Assembly: GCA_900546395.1 (NCBI GenBank)
Contig: URDD01000045.1
Coordinates: 1 to 21,841, forward strand
Source of the DNA: an uncultured Bacteroidales bacterium
Lineage (GTDB): Bacteria > Bacteroidota > Bacteroidia > Bacteroidales > UBA932
Reading direction: 5' to 3'
Length of the DNA stretch: 21,841 bases
Positions within the stretch are counted from its first letter, which is position 1. The number at the start of each line of letters is the position of its first letter. A program made the translations under genes and the position numbers. The notes under the pieces were generated by a model that was given only the letters and a program-made list of their open reading frames with translations, was not told where the DNA came from and did not search any database. Of this stretch, positions 1 to 8,030 are shown piece by piece.

Positions 1-193
1 GTGCATCCAGTGATTCGGCATCCTTCCATGTCTCGCAAATCATAAGTACATCTTTTCTGGTCGCGCTTTCGAAAATGTCATAAGCGATGCATCCTTCGTC
101 TTTGAGAGATGCCTCTACAAGCTTTTTTGCAGTGGAAATAACTGCTTCCCGGTTGCTTTCTTCTACCTGAATAAAAACATTTAGTCTGAGCAT
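1..193 (-). CDS. ABM-domain (YgiN-like) monooxygenase, 5' part only
   Basis: Reading the minus strand from the ATG at 193-191 gives an open frame that runs off the window edge (about 64 residues seen). It starts MLRLNVFIQVEE and continues with KKLVEASLKDEGCIAYDIFES and then MICETWKDAESLDAH. This is the ferredoxin-like pattern of the antibiotic biosynthesis monooxygenase (ABM) family: a beta strand, a helix, the 'D.GC..YD.FES' strand and a 'E.W.d...l..H' segment. Intact family members are usually about 95-105 residues, so roughly one third is missing. They are small dimeric cytoplasmic proteins. Some are quinol or anthrone monooxygenases, but many have no known substrate, so the function here is unresolved. 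The gene diverges from carAB. A TAAATTTG element on its own strand (272-279) could be its -7 box. Confidence 0.7.
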   Translation of the reverse strand, partial: MLRLNVFIQVEESNREAVISTAKKLVEASLKDEGCIAYDIFESATRKDVLMICETWKDAESLDA

Positions 194-271
194 ATTCTTA
201 AATAATTAAATTAATAAATGGATTTCCGGACAGCATCTTGTCAGCCATCGTTTGCTGAAGCGTCCGAAATA

Positions 272-279
272 CAAATTTA
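272..279 (-). promoter_or_regulatory. possible -7 element for the ABM-domain gene
   Basis: On the minus strand these eight bases read TAAATTTG, an exact match to the Bacteroidota -7 consensus TAnnTTTG, about 80 nt upstream of the ABM start codon. I see no clear TTTG at the expected -33 distance, so this is weaker than the carA promoter on the other strand. Confidence 0.35.
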
Positions 280-326
280 CAGAAAAAATTGGTTGATTGT
301 ACAGACTCTCTATGGCAGAAAGAAAT

Positions 327-358
327 TTTGATAAATTTCAAAACAGTTCCTATATTTG
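327..358 (+). promoter_or_regulatory. carAB promoter (Bacteroidota -33/-7 type)
   Basis: TTTG at 327-330 and TATATTTG at 351-358 are separated by 20 nt, an exact match to the Bacteroidota vegetative promoter (TTTG, N19-21, TAnnTTTG). Transcription would start near 364-366, giving a carA leader of about 197 nt. That leader contains the short ORF and terminator listed separately. The start site is inferred from spacing. Confidence 0.7.
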
Positions 359-447
359 CACCTTGAAATTTTGAAACAGAAAAAGATGTTCGGAAATACG
401 AAAACCACAGGCGCAGCTGCCGGTACATATTTTCACTCTGACGCATT

Positions 448-465
448 ACAGGCTAATGCTCCTGT
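448..465 (+). promoter_or_regulatory. possible RNA polymerase pause hairpin before a U-rich tract
   Basis: ACAGG (448-452) and CCTGT (461-465) form a perfect 5-bp stem around an 8-nt loop. The U-rich stretch 465-483 follows directly. A short hairpin followed by a uridine-rich segment is the structure associated with UTP-sensitive pausing in pyrBI leaders. The stem is short, so the assignment rests mainly on its position. Confidence 0.3.
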
Positions 466-530
466 TTCCATTTTTCTCATTTTGGAGATTTGATTCGACC
501 GTTCCCGGCAGGGATGGTCGTTTTTTTTAA
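456..530 (+). CDS. candidate 24-residue leader peptide of the carAB attenuator
   Basis: The ATG at 456-458 opens a 24-codon frame ending at TAA 528-530. The peptide begins MLLFPFFSFWRF and ends GRDGRFF, with 7 Phe out of 24 residues, mostly UUU codons. The frame starts inside a small hairpin, crosses a U-rich stretch (465-483), then crosses the whole terminator stem and its T tract, and stops at the last T. This is the arrangement of PyrL upstream of enterobacterial pyrBI, where translation through the attenuator is coupled to UTP-dependent pausing. No Shine-Dalgarno is visible, which is normal in Bacteroidota. A TAA directly after a T run arises easily by chance, so translation is inferred. 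Confidence 0.4.
   Translation: MLLFPFFSFWRFDSTVPGRDGRFF
496..528 (+). terminator. intrinsic terminator / attenuator in the carA leader
   Basis: CGACC (496-500) pairs with GGTCG (516-520). After a small internal irregularity TCCC pairs with GGGA around a GGCA loop, and eight T residues follow (521-528). This is a textbook rho-independent terminator. It lies 33 nt before the carA start and about 130 nt after the predicted transcription start. No plus-strand gene precedes it, so its likely role is premature termination of the carAB transcript. Confidence 0.7.
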
Positions 531-561
531 TGGGTTTATTCGATTTAATCTTTGATATATA

Positions 562-1638
562 ATGGACAGAAAACTCGGCGCGACACTAAAGTTGGAAAAC
601 GGGATGGAGTTCAAAGGATACTCTTTCGGCTATGACCAGGTATGTGATGGGGAAGTGGTGTTCTCCACTGCCATGGTAGGCTATCCGGAGAGCCTTACAG
701 ACCCGTCTTACTCAGGACAGATTCTATGTGTGACATTCCCTCTGGTAGGCAACTACGGAGTTCCATCGGACGATAAAGACCAATATGGCATATCCAGGAA
801 CTTCGAATCGGACAAGATACATGTCAAGGGGCTTGTTATTTCAGACTACTCATTCGAGTACAGCCATTGGCAGGCGGTAAAGAGTCTGGATCAGTGGCTT
901 AAAGAGCAGAAAATACCGGGAATATATGGGATTGACACCAGAGAGCTTACCAAGATATTGCGTGAGAACGGCTCAATGCTCGGAATCATCGTGCCGGAAG
1001 GATGTGCTGCTGATTTTCCTGTAGAGAACCCTAACCAGGTAAATCAGGTCGCTATCGTCAGCTGCAAGGAAGTGGTGCGCTACGGAAGCGGTGACAAGAA
1101 AGTGGTCCTGGTAGACTGTGGAGTAAAGAACAATATCCTGCGCTGTCTTATAAACAGGGGAGTGGAAGTGATAAGAGTTCCTTGGGACTATGATTTCAAT
1201 ACTCTCGAGTATGACGGACTTTTCATTTCCAACGGTCCCGGTAACCCGGCATTGTGCGGAATTACTGTAGAGCATATCCGCAAGGCAATGGAAAATGACA
1301 AGCCGATTTTCGGAATCTGTATGGGTAACCAGCTTCTCTGTACTGCCGGAGGTGCATCTACATATAAATTGAAATACGGTCACCGCAGTCATAACCAGCC
1401 GGTGCGTATGGTGGGTACCAACAGATGTTTCATCACTTCGCAGAATCACGGTTTCGCTGTCGATAATGCTACTCTCGGTGCTGACTGGGAGCCTCTTTTC
1501 GTGAACATGAATGACGGTACCAACGAAGGTATCAGACACAAGACAAAGCCGTTCTTCTCGGCTCAGTTCCATCCTGAGGCAACGAGCGGACCTACCGATA
1601 CCGAATTCCTGTTCGACGAATTTATCGGAAGACTCTAA
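562..1638 (+). CDS. carA: carbamoyl-phosphate synthase small (glutaminase) subunit
   Basis: This 358-residue protein is the glutamine-hydrolysing subunit of carbamoyl-phosphate synthase and passes ammonia to CarB for pyrimidine and arginine synthesis. The N-terminal CPSase small-chain domain covers about residues 5-135 (FSTAMVGYPESLTDPSY, IYGIDTRELT). A class I glutamine amidotransferase domain covers about 180-355. The nucleophile is Cys253 in FGICMGNQLL, the oxyanion-region motif is SNGPGNP at 223-229, and the catalytic dyad is His337 and Glu339 in QFHPEATSGP. Length is in the usual range (about 355-385). The start at 562 lies just after the attenuator region, and the first residues MDRKLGATLKLENG fit the family N-terminus. 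carB follows after 37 nt in the same operon. Confidence 0.96.
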   Translation: MDRKLGATLKLENGMEFKGYSFGYDQVCDGEVVFSTAMVGYPESLTDPSYSGQILCVTFPLVGNYGVPSDDKDQYGISRNFESDKIHVKGLVISDYSFEYSHWQAVKSLDQWLKEQKIPGIYGIDTRELTKILRENGSMLGIIVPEGCAADFPVENPNQVNQVAIVSCKEVVRYGSGDKKVVLVDCGVKNNILRCLINRGVEVIRVPWDYDFNTLEYDGLFISNGPGNPALCGITVEHIRKAMENDKPIFGICMGNQLLCTAGGASTYKLKYGHRSHNQPVRMVGTNRCFITSQNHGFAVDNATLGADWEPLFVNMNDGTNEGIRHKTKPFFSAQFHPEATSGPTDTEFLFDEFIGRL

Positions 1639-1675
1639 AAAGGATAAATCAAAAAGCTCATTAAAGATTGAAGAT

Positions 1676-4600
1676 ATGATAGACAACAATATAAAGAAAG
1701 TAGTTATCCTGGGATCCGGTGCTTTGAAAATCGGAGAGGCCGGTGAGTTTGACTATTCCGGTTCGCAGGCGCTCAAGGCATTGAAGGAAGAGGGGATAGA
1801 GACAGTACTTATTAACCCTAACATTGCTACAGTGCAGACTTCTGAAGGCGTGGCTGACAAGATTTACTTCCTGCCGGTGACACCGTTTTTCGTGGAGAAA
1901 GTCATAAAGAAAGAGGCCCCTCAGGGCATTCTGCTTGCATTCGGCGGACAGACAGCTCTGAATTGCGGAGTGGAACTCTATAAAAGCGGAGTGCTCGAGC
2001 AGTACAATGTAAAAGTGCTCGGAACACCGGTACAGGCCATTATCGATACTGAAGACAGAGAGCTCTTCGTGGAGAAACTTGACCAGATAGACGTAAAGAC
2101 CATAAAGTCACATGCTGCTGAAACAATGGATCAGGCACGTGCAGCTGCCGCAGAGTTGGGCTATCCTGTGATTATCCGTGCAGCATATGCACTCGGCGGT
2201 CTCGGATCAGGATTCTGTGATGATGAGAAGCAGCTTGAAGAAATCTGCGAAAAGGCATTCTCATTCTCGCCGCAGGTGCTGGTAGAGAAGTCTCTCAAGG
2301 GGTGGAAAGAAATCGAGTATGAAGTGGTAAGGGACCGTTATGACAACTGTATTACAGTCTGCAACATGGAGAACTTCGACCCGCTCGGAATACATACGGG
2401 AGAAAGTATCGTAGTGGCTCCGTCACAGACACTGACCAACGAAGAGTTCCACTATCTGCGCGAACTTTCCATCAGAATCGTACGCCATATCGGTATCGTG
2501 GGAGAATGTAACGTCCAGTATGCTTTCAACCCTGATGCAATGGACTACAGGGTCATTGAAGTAAATGCCCGACTCAGCCGTTCTTCAGCCCTTGCTTCAA
2601 AGGCAACAGGTTATCCTCTTGCATTTGTGGCTGCGAAGCTCGGACTCGGCTATGGCCTCTTTGATCTCAAGAACTCAGTCACAAAGGAAACTCCTGCATT
2701 CTTCGAGCCGGCTCTTGATTATATAGTATGTAAAATACCTCGCTGGGATCTTTCCAAGTTCCATGGAGTATCCCGCAAGATCGGCTCCAGCATGAAGAGT
2801 GTCGGAGAGGTGATGTCTATAGGCCGTACATTTGAAGAGGCTATACAGAAAGGTCTCAGGATGATCGGTCAGGGAGCACACGGATTTGTAGGCAACAAGG
2901 AACTCAAGGTCGCTGATGTGGATGAGGCTCTGCGTGAACCTACCGACAGGCGAATATTTGTCATTTCCAAGGCAATGAGGGCCGGATATACGGTAGATCA
3001 GATTCACGACCTGACAAAGATTGACAAATGGTTCCTTGAGAAACTTGCCAGACTGGTGCGCACATACAACTCAATGCAGGAGTATGAAAACTGTGAAGCT
3101 ATGCCTGTAGAGCTTCTTCTTCAGGCCAAGCAGCAGGGATTCTCTGACTTCCAGATAGCAAGAGCCATCTACAAGGACAAGATTGACAACGAGCAGGCCC
3201 AGAATATGGTAAGGGTCTTCAGAAAGGCTCATGGAATAGTTCCTTGCGTGAAACAGATAGACACCCTTGCAGCAGAGTTCCCTGCGCAGACCAACTACCT
3301 GTACCTTACTTACAATGGTAATTTCAATGATGTCAAATACTTGCATGACCATAAGTCGGTGATTGTCCTCGGATCAGGAGCTTACAGAATCGGAAGTTCG
3401 GTAGAGTTTGACTGGTGTTCGGTCAATGCACTCCAGACTATACGCAATGAAGGCTACAGGGGAGTGATGATCAACTACAATCCTGAGACAGTATCCACTG
3501 ACTACGACATGTGTGACAGACTCTACTTCGATGAACTTACATTCGAAAGAGTGATGGACATATATGAGTTCGAGCAGCCTCACGGAATGATAGTTTCTGT
3601 AGGTGGACAGATTCCTAACAACCTGGCTCTCAGACTAGACCAGAGTGGAGTTAATATCCTTGGAACCAAGGCGTCATGCATTGACAAGGCTGAGGACAGA
3701 CACAAGTTCTCGTCTATCGTCGATGCTTTGGGCATTGACCAGCCAAAGTGGAAGGAACTCACTACTCTTGATGATGTGAATTCTTTTGTTGACCAAGTAG
3801 GCTATCCTGTTCTTGTGAGACCGTCATATGTGCTTTCAGGGGCTGCTATGAATGTCTGCTACAACGAAGACGAACTCAGACGCTTCCTTTCTCTCGCATC
3901 AGAAGTTTCAAAGAAGCATCCTGTGGTCATCAGTGAGTTCATGCAGAGATGCAAGGAGATTGAGTTCGATGCAGTGGCTGACTGTGGAGAAGTGATAGCT
4001 TATGCCATTTCAGAGCATATTGAGTTTGCAGGTGTCCATTCCGGAGACGCTACCATACAGTTCCCTCCTCAGAAACTTTATGTGGAGACAGTCAGAAGAA
4101 TCAAGAAGATTGCAAAGAAAATCGCTGCTGCTCTTGAGATTTCAGGACCTTTCAACATCCAGTTCCTTGCCAAGGAAAATGCTATTAAGGTCATTGAGTG
4201 TAACCTCCGTGCATCAAGAAGCTTCCCGTTTGTTTCAAAGGTGCTTAAAATAAATCTTATCGAGCTTGCGACAAAGGTGATGCTCGGCAAAAAGCCTACA
4301 CCTCCGCGTAAGAGTGCCTTCGATCTTGATTATGTAGGAATCAAGGCTTCACAGTTCTCGTTCTCTCGTCTGCAGCAGGCTGACCCTGTGCTTGGAGTGG
4401 ATATGGCATCTACTGGTGAAGTGGGATGTATAGGAGACGATTTCAACGAGGCTCTTCTTAAATCAGTCCTTTCAGTAGGTTACAGGATTCCTTCCAAGAA
4501 TATACTCATTTCTTCTGGAGATGCTCTGCAGAAAGCTGATTTGCTCGGAGCATGCAGACTGCTTGCGGACAACGGTTACGTGCTTTATGCTACTGCCGGT

Positions 4601-4915
4601 ACATATAAGTATCTTGTTGAGAATGACATTCCTGCAGTACGTGTACTCTGGCCTAGCGAATGTGATGAGCCTGCTCTTGCAGGGGAGTTCGAGCCTGCAC
4701 TGAAAATGCTTCAGGATAAGGAGATTGACCTGGTGGTAAATATACCTAAGAACTTCTCTACAGCAGAGCTTAGCAACGGTTACAAGATCAGGCGTGCAGC
4801 CATTGATTTCAATATCCCGCTCATAACCAATGCCCGGCTTGCTACTGCATTTATCCGAGCATTCTGTGCAATGGGAGCCGATGACATCCAGATCAAGCCT
4901 TGGGATCAGTATTGA
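1676..4915 (+). CDS. carB: carbamoyl-phosphate synthase large subunit
   Basis: This 1079-residue synthetase makes carbamoyl phosphate from bicarbonate, two ATP and CarA-derived ammonia. It shows the expected duplicated architecture. The first half starts with VVILGSGALKIGEAGEFDYSG and carries the first ATP-grasp domain (NARLSRSSALASKATGYPLA). An oligomerisation domain covers roughly residues 400-550. A second half restarts near residue 561 with VIVLGSGAYRIGSSVEFDW and carries the second ATP-grasp domain (ECNLRASRSFPFVSK). An MGS-like allosteric domain begins near 941 (ILISSGDALQKADLLGACRL) and includes YATAGTYKYL. I chose the ATG at 1676 because the frame is open further upstream but that extension overlaps carA and has no family similarity; this start also gives the normal length. 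The SMR gene follows after 14 nt. Confidence 0.95.
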   Translation: MIDNNIKKVVILGSGALKIGEAGEFDYSGSQALKALKEEGIETVLINPNIATVQTSEGVADKIYFLPVTPFFVEKVIKKEAPQGILLAFGGQTALNCGVELYKSGVLEQYNVKVLGTPVQAIIDTEDRELFVEKLDQIDVKTIKSHAAETMDQARAAAAELGYPVIIRAAYALGGLGSGFCDDEKQLEEICEKAFSFSPQVLVEKSLKGWKEIEYEVVRDRYDNCITVCNMENFDPLGIHTGESIVVAPSQTLTNEEFHYLRELSIRIVRHIGIVGECNVQYAFNPDAMDYRVIEVNARLSRSSALASKATGYPLAFVAAKLGLGYGLFDLKNSVTKETPAFFEPALDYIVCKIPRWDLSKFHGVSRKIGSSMKSVGEVMSIGRTFEEAIQKGLRMIGQGAHGFVGNKELKVADVDEALREPTDRRIFVISKAMRAGYTVDQIHDLTKIDKWFLEKLARLVRTYNSMQEYENCEAMPVELLLQAKQQGFSDFQIARAIYKDKIDNEQAQNMVRVFRKAHGIVPCVKQIDTLAAEFPAQTNYLYLTYNGNFNDVKYLHDHKSVIVLGSGAYRIGSSVEFDWCSVNALQTIRNEGYRGVMINYNPETVSTDYDMCDRLYFDELTFERVMDIYEFEQPHGMIVSVGGQIPNNLALRLDQSGVNILGTKASCIDKAEDRHKFSSIVDALGIDQPKWKELTTLDDVNSFVDQVGYPVLVRPSYVLSGAAMNVCYNEDELRRFLSLASEVSKKHPVVISEFMQRCKEIEFDAVADCGEVIAYAISEHIEFAGVHSGDATIQFPPQKLYVETVRRIKKIAKKIAAALEISGPFNIQFLAKENAIKVIECNLRASRSFPFVSKVLKINLIELATKVMLGKKPTPPRKSAFDLDYVGIKASQFSFSRLQQADPVLGVDMASTGEVGCIGDDFNEALLKSVLSVGYRIPSKNILISSGDALQKADLLGACRLLADNGYVLYATAGTYKYLVENDIPAVRVLWPSECDEPALAGEFEPALKMLQDKEIDLVVNIPKNFSTAELSNGYKIRRAAIDFNIPLITNARLATAFIRAFCAMGADDIQIKPWDQY

Positions 4916-4929
4916 TATAGTTCAGGAAT

Positions 4930-5253
4930 ATGAATTGGGTGATTTTGATAATCGCCGGAATGTTTGAATCCGGATTTGCCTTTTGTCTGGGAAAAATGAA
5001 AGGCTTGTCCGGATTTGAATATTATGCTTGGGGCGCAGGCTTTCTGGTGTGTCTTACTTTGAGTATGGTACTTCTGGCAAAGGCCGTACAGACTATTCCC
5101 ATAGGTACTGCATATCCTGTCTGGACTGGAATAGGGGCTGTCGGAACAGTCGTGCTCGGCATCGTTTTTTTCAATGAACCGGCAACATTTGCCCGTCTGT
5201 TTTTCATTACGCTGCTGATAGCTTCCGTTATTGGCCTTAAAATGGTGGGATAG
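4930..5253 (+). CDS. SMR-family exporter, SugE/Gdx (guanidinium exporter) branch
   Basis: This 107-residue protein has four predicted membrane helices (about 3-20, 32-50, 57-79 and 86-104), the size and topology of small multidrug resistance transporters, which work as antiparallel dimers driven by proton exchange. The essential substrate/proton-coupling glutamate is present at Glu13 in AGMFES. GTAYPVWTGIGAVG (59-72) is the signature of the SugE/Gdx branch, many of whose members export guanidinium. Two differences from classical Gdx are visible: residue 16 is Phe where Trp is usual, and the TM1 end reads CLGKMKG. Substrate is therefore not certain. The gene starts 14 nt after carB, so it is probably co-transcribed with it. 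The 14-nt gap leaves no room for a guanidine riboswitch. Confidence 0.85.
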   Translation: MNWVILIIAGMFESGFAFCLGKMKGLSGFEYYAWGAGFLVCLTLSMVLLAKAVQTIPIGTAYPVWTGIGAVGTVVLGIVFFNEPATFARLFFITLLIASVIGLKMVG

Positions 5254-5302
5254 CGGTACGGTCAGTCATTAACTAACTTCTAATAACCAATCATAATTTG
5301 GA

Positions 5303-6841
5303 ATGGAAAAGAAAATTTTTTTACCATTATCATTACTGGCAGTGACATTGAGTCTGCTGTCTTGCAGCCAGGAGAAGAAACTTCCCAGGATTGCAGTGGC
5401 CGGTATCCACATCGAGTCAAGTACATTTTCTCCTGCCTTGAGCACTGAAACGTCTTTCAGAGTAGCGAGGGGAGAAGAAATCATGAAGAATACGCCGTAT
5501 CTGTGCGATACTTCAGCTCTGAGTAAAAGGGCTGAGTGGATTCCTACTTTGCACGCCAGGGCGGTTCCGGGAGGTGCTGTTACAAGAGAGACTTATGAGA
5601 GTTTCGTAAACGAAATACTGGACTCATTGAGAGCAAACCTGCCTGTTGACGGTCTCCTTTACAATATCCATGGAGCGATGAGTGTCGTGGGACTTGATGA
5701 TCCTGAGGGAGATATGCTGGTTAGAATAAGGGAAGTGATAGGTGATGATGCTCTTGTTACTACTCCTATGGACCTTCACGGGAATGTTTCTATGAGACTT
5801 GCTGAAAACTCTGATTTTATCAGTTGTTACAGGATGGCTCCACATGATGATGCTTTGATTATAAGGGAGCGTGCTGCAAGGACTTTGGTTGACAGGCTGA
5901 CTGACGGCAGGGGAAAGCCGAAATACAAAGCTTATGTTGCAGTGCCTATCCTCCTTGCTGGGGAGCAGACCTCTACCAGGGTAGAACCTGCAAAGTCTCT
6001 GTATGACATGACCTACAAGGCGTCTGAACTGGATGGCGTTATCGATGCCTCTATCTGGATAGGTTATGCCTGGGCTGATGAACCAAGAAACCATGCTGTA
6101 GTAATGGCTCACGGAGACAATAAGGAAAATGTAGTAAAGTCAGCCGAAGAAATTGCACGCCACTTCTGGGACGTTCGCAAGGAGTTTGACTTCGTTGCAC
6201 CTACCACTACATTGGAAGGATGTCTTGAAAGGGCTTTGAAGAGCGATAAGAAGCCATATTTCATAAGTGATACCGGAGACAATCCTACTGCAGGAGGAGC
6301 AGGTGATGTGACCTGGACGCTTACTGAACTCCTGAAAAGAAAAGAATTCAAAAAAGCAGGCGGACCGCACCTCATTTATGCTTCAATCCCAGATGAGGAG
6401 TTTGTCAGAAAGGCAATGGAAATAGGAGTAGGCGGCAATATTGATGCTACTGCCGGTGCAAGGGTAGATGACAGGTATGCGCCGCCGGTAAGGCTCAAGG
6501 GAAAGATTACGGCTATCAATAATGACAGAACAAACCCTGCCGTAGTAGTTCGTATCGGTAGTATGGATGTGATTGTCACCAAGATAAGGAAAGGCTTCCA
6601 TTATGAGAAGGATTTTGCGGACCTTGGCTTGAATCCGCGTAAGGCAGATATCGTTATGGTCAAGATAGGATATCTGGTTCCTGACCTTTATGAAATGCAG
6701 GCAGACTGGACAATGGCCCTTACACTCGGCGGAGTCAACCAGAATCTGGTACAGCTTCCATACAAGAGAATCAAGCGCCCAATGTTCCCTATGGATTACG
6801 ATATGGCGGATCCTGACCTTTCAGCAGTTTTGGTGGACTAA
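5303..6841 (+). CDS. exported M81-family (MlrC-like) metallohydrolase lipoprotein
   Basis: This 512-residue protein belongs to peptidase family M81, named after MlrC, which degrades linearised microcystin. The family's natural substrates are mostly unknown. The N-terminal DUF1485 domain starts with RIAVAGIHIESSTFSP (Glu38). It carries the probable zinc ligands Asp157 and His159 (PMDLHGNVS) and His181 (APHDDA), matching the Asp-x-His plus His pattern of MlrC. The MlrC C-terminal domain starts around residue 320 (SDTGDNPTAGGAGD). Residues 1-21 are a lipoprotein signal (basic start, hydrophobic core, LLSC with Cys21), so the mature enzyme should be anchored in the envelope, unlike the cytoplasmic-looking members of this family. 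It lies 49 nt after the SMR gene and 12 nt before fucO. Family assignment is firm; the substrate is unknown. Confidence 0.88.
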   Translation: MEKKIFLPLSLLAVTLSLLSCSQEKKLPRIAVAGIHIESSTFSPALSTETSFRVARGEEIMKNTPYLCDTSALSKRAEWIPTLHARAVPGGAVTRETYESFVNEILDSLRANLPVDGLLYNIHGAMSVVGLDDPEGDMLVRIREVIGDDALVTTPMDLHGNVSMRLAENSDFISCYRMAPHDDALIIRERAARTLVDRLTDGRGKPKYKAYVAVPILLAGEQTSTRVEPAKSLYDMTYKASELDGVIDASIWIGYAWADEPRNHAVVMAHGDNKENVVKSAEEIARHFWDVRKEFDFVAPTTTLEGCLERALKSDKKPYFISDTGDNPTAGGAGDVTWTLTELLKRKEFKKAGGPHLIYASIPDEEFVRKAMEIGVGGNIDATAGARVDDRYAPPVRLKGKITAINNDRTNPAVVVRIGSMDVIVTKIRKGFHYEKDFADLGLNPRKADIVMVKIGYLVPDLYEMQADWTMALTLGGVNQNLVQLPYKRIKRPMFPMDYDMADPDLSAVLVD

Positions 6842-6853
6842 ATCTTTATTGAT

Positions 6854-8008
6854 ATGAATAGAATAGTACTTAACGAGACTTCATACTACGGAGCAGGCTG
6901 CCGTTCAGCCATAGCAGTAGAAATAAAAAAGAGAGGATTCAGAAAGGTTCTTCTCGTAACAGACAAGTCTCTTATCAAATTTGGTGTCGCCAAGATGATA
7001 GAGGATGTACTTGCCGATGCAGGTATACCGTATGATATTTATAGTGAAATAAAGCCTAATCCTACTATCCGCAATGTTCTGGACGGTCTCGAGGCTTTCA
7101 AGACCTCCGGAGCAGATTGTATGGTGGCTTTGGGAGGAGGTTCATCGATAGACACTGCTAAGGCGATAGGAATCATCAACAACAATCCTGAATTTGCAGA
7201 TGTCCGCTCGCTTGAAGGAACAGCTCCTACACGCAACAAGGCAGTGCCTACATTTGCAGTACCTACAACAGCTGGAACAGCAGCGGAAGTGACTATAAAC
7301 TATGTCATAACTGATGAGGAAAACCGTAAGAAAATGGTTTGTGTAGACCCTAACGACATACCTGTATGTGCGGTTATCGACTGCGAACTTATGATGAGTA
7401 TGCCGGCTTCTCTCACGGCCTCTACAGGAATGGATGCTCTTACACATGCTATAGAAAGCTTTATTACACCTGGAGCATGGACTATGAGCGATATGTTTGA
7501 GTATAAGGCTATCGAACTGATTCATCAGCATCTTTACAATGCAGTCCGGGACGGACGTGACATTCAGGCTCGTGAAGGAATGGCAGAGGCGCAGTACATA
7601 GCCGGAATGGGATTTTCAAATGTCGGTTTGGGAATAGTCCACTCGATGGCACACCCGCTCGGGGCTTTCTATGATACGCCTCACGGAGTGGCAAATGCCC
7701 TTCTCCTTCCTTATGTAATGGAATTCAATGCCGATTCGCCGTCAAGAGGAAAATATCTTCAGATAGCAAAGGCTATGGGTGTGAATACAGAAGGAATGAG
7801 TATTGATGAAGGAGTTGCAGCAGCGGTAAAGGCAGTAAGAGACCTTTCAATCAGCGTAAATATTCCGCAGAGACTCAGCGAATTAGGTGTCCGGAAAGAA
7901 GATTTGCATGATTTGGCTGTAGCTGCTTTCAATGATGTATGTACAGGAGGAAATCCAAGACCTGTGACTGTAGAGGAAATTGAGGAACTCTATAATATTG
8001 CATTCTAA
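6854..8008 (+). CDS. fucO: lactaldehyde reductase / L-1,2-propanediol oxidoreductase
   Basis: This 384-residue group III iron-dependent alcohol dehydrogenase aligns almost without gaps to E. coli FucO, which reduces L-lactaldehyde (from fucose or rhamnose breakdown) to 1,2-propanediol with NADH. Shared stretches include NNPEFADVRSLEG, TTAGTAAEVTINYVITDEE and the C-terminal DVCTGGNPR. The nucleotide-binding GGGSS is at 94-98. Metal ligands are Asp194 and His198 (GMDALTH), His263 and His277, with the conserved His267 in SMAHPLG. The gene starts 12 nt after the M81 lipoprotein and is probably translated from the same transcript. It is separated by about 8 kb from the rhamnose genes it would serve. 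A long dyad at 8031-8080 follows its stop codon. Confidence 0.94.
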   Translation: MNRIVLNETSYYGAGCRSAIAVEIKKRGFRKVLLVTDKSLIKFGVAKMIEDVLADAGIPYDIYSEIKPNPTIRNVLDGLEAFKTSGADCMVALGGGSSIDTAKAIGIINNNPEFADVRSLEGTAPTRNKAVPTFAVPTTAGTAAEVTINYVITDEENRKKMVCVDPNDIPVCAVIDCELMMSMPASLTASTGMDALTHAIESFITPGAWTMSDMFEYKAIELIHQHLYNAVRDGRDIQAREGMAEAQYIAGMGFSNVGLGIVHSMAHPLGAFYDTPHGVANALLLPYVMEFNADSPSRGKYLQIAKAMGVNTEGMSIDEGVAAAVKAVRDLSISVNIPQRLSELGVRKEDLHDLAVAAFNDVCTGGNPRPVTVEEIEELYNIAF

Positions 8009-8030
8009 GCAGCGTTGTACTGCTGAGAGA

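Noticed and set aside
198..446. 82-codon minus-strand open frame between the ABM gene and carA
   Set aside because: It overlaps the divergent promoter region, has a composition like translated AT-rich spacer (Phe, Arg, Asn rich) and resembles no family.
545..558. TAATCTTTG just before carA as a second promoter
   Set aside because: The spacing inside the -7 motif is one base too long and the transcript would be almost leaderless; the promoter at 327-358 is far better.
1511..1675. Upstream extension of the carB frame
   Set aside because: It overlaps the end of carA in another frame and encodes a low-complexity Ser/Arg/Lys stretch; the family N-terminus starts at 1676.
973..1689. Long minus-strand frame antisense to carA (238 codons)
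   Set aside because: It lies wholly opposite a conserved gene and shows no motif or promoter; it is a codon-bias shadow.
4916..4929. Guanidine riboswitch before the Gdx/SugE-type gene
   Set aside because: The gap to carB is only 14 nt, too small for any known guanidine aptamer.
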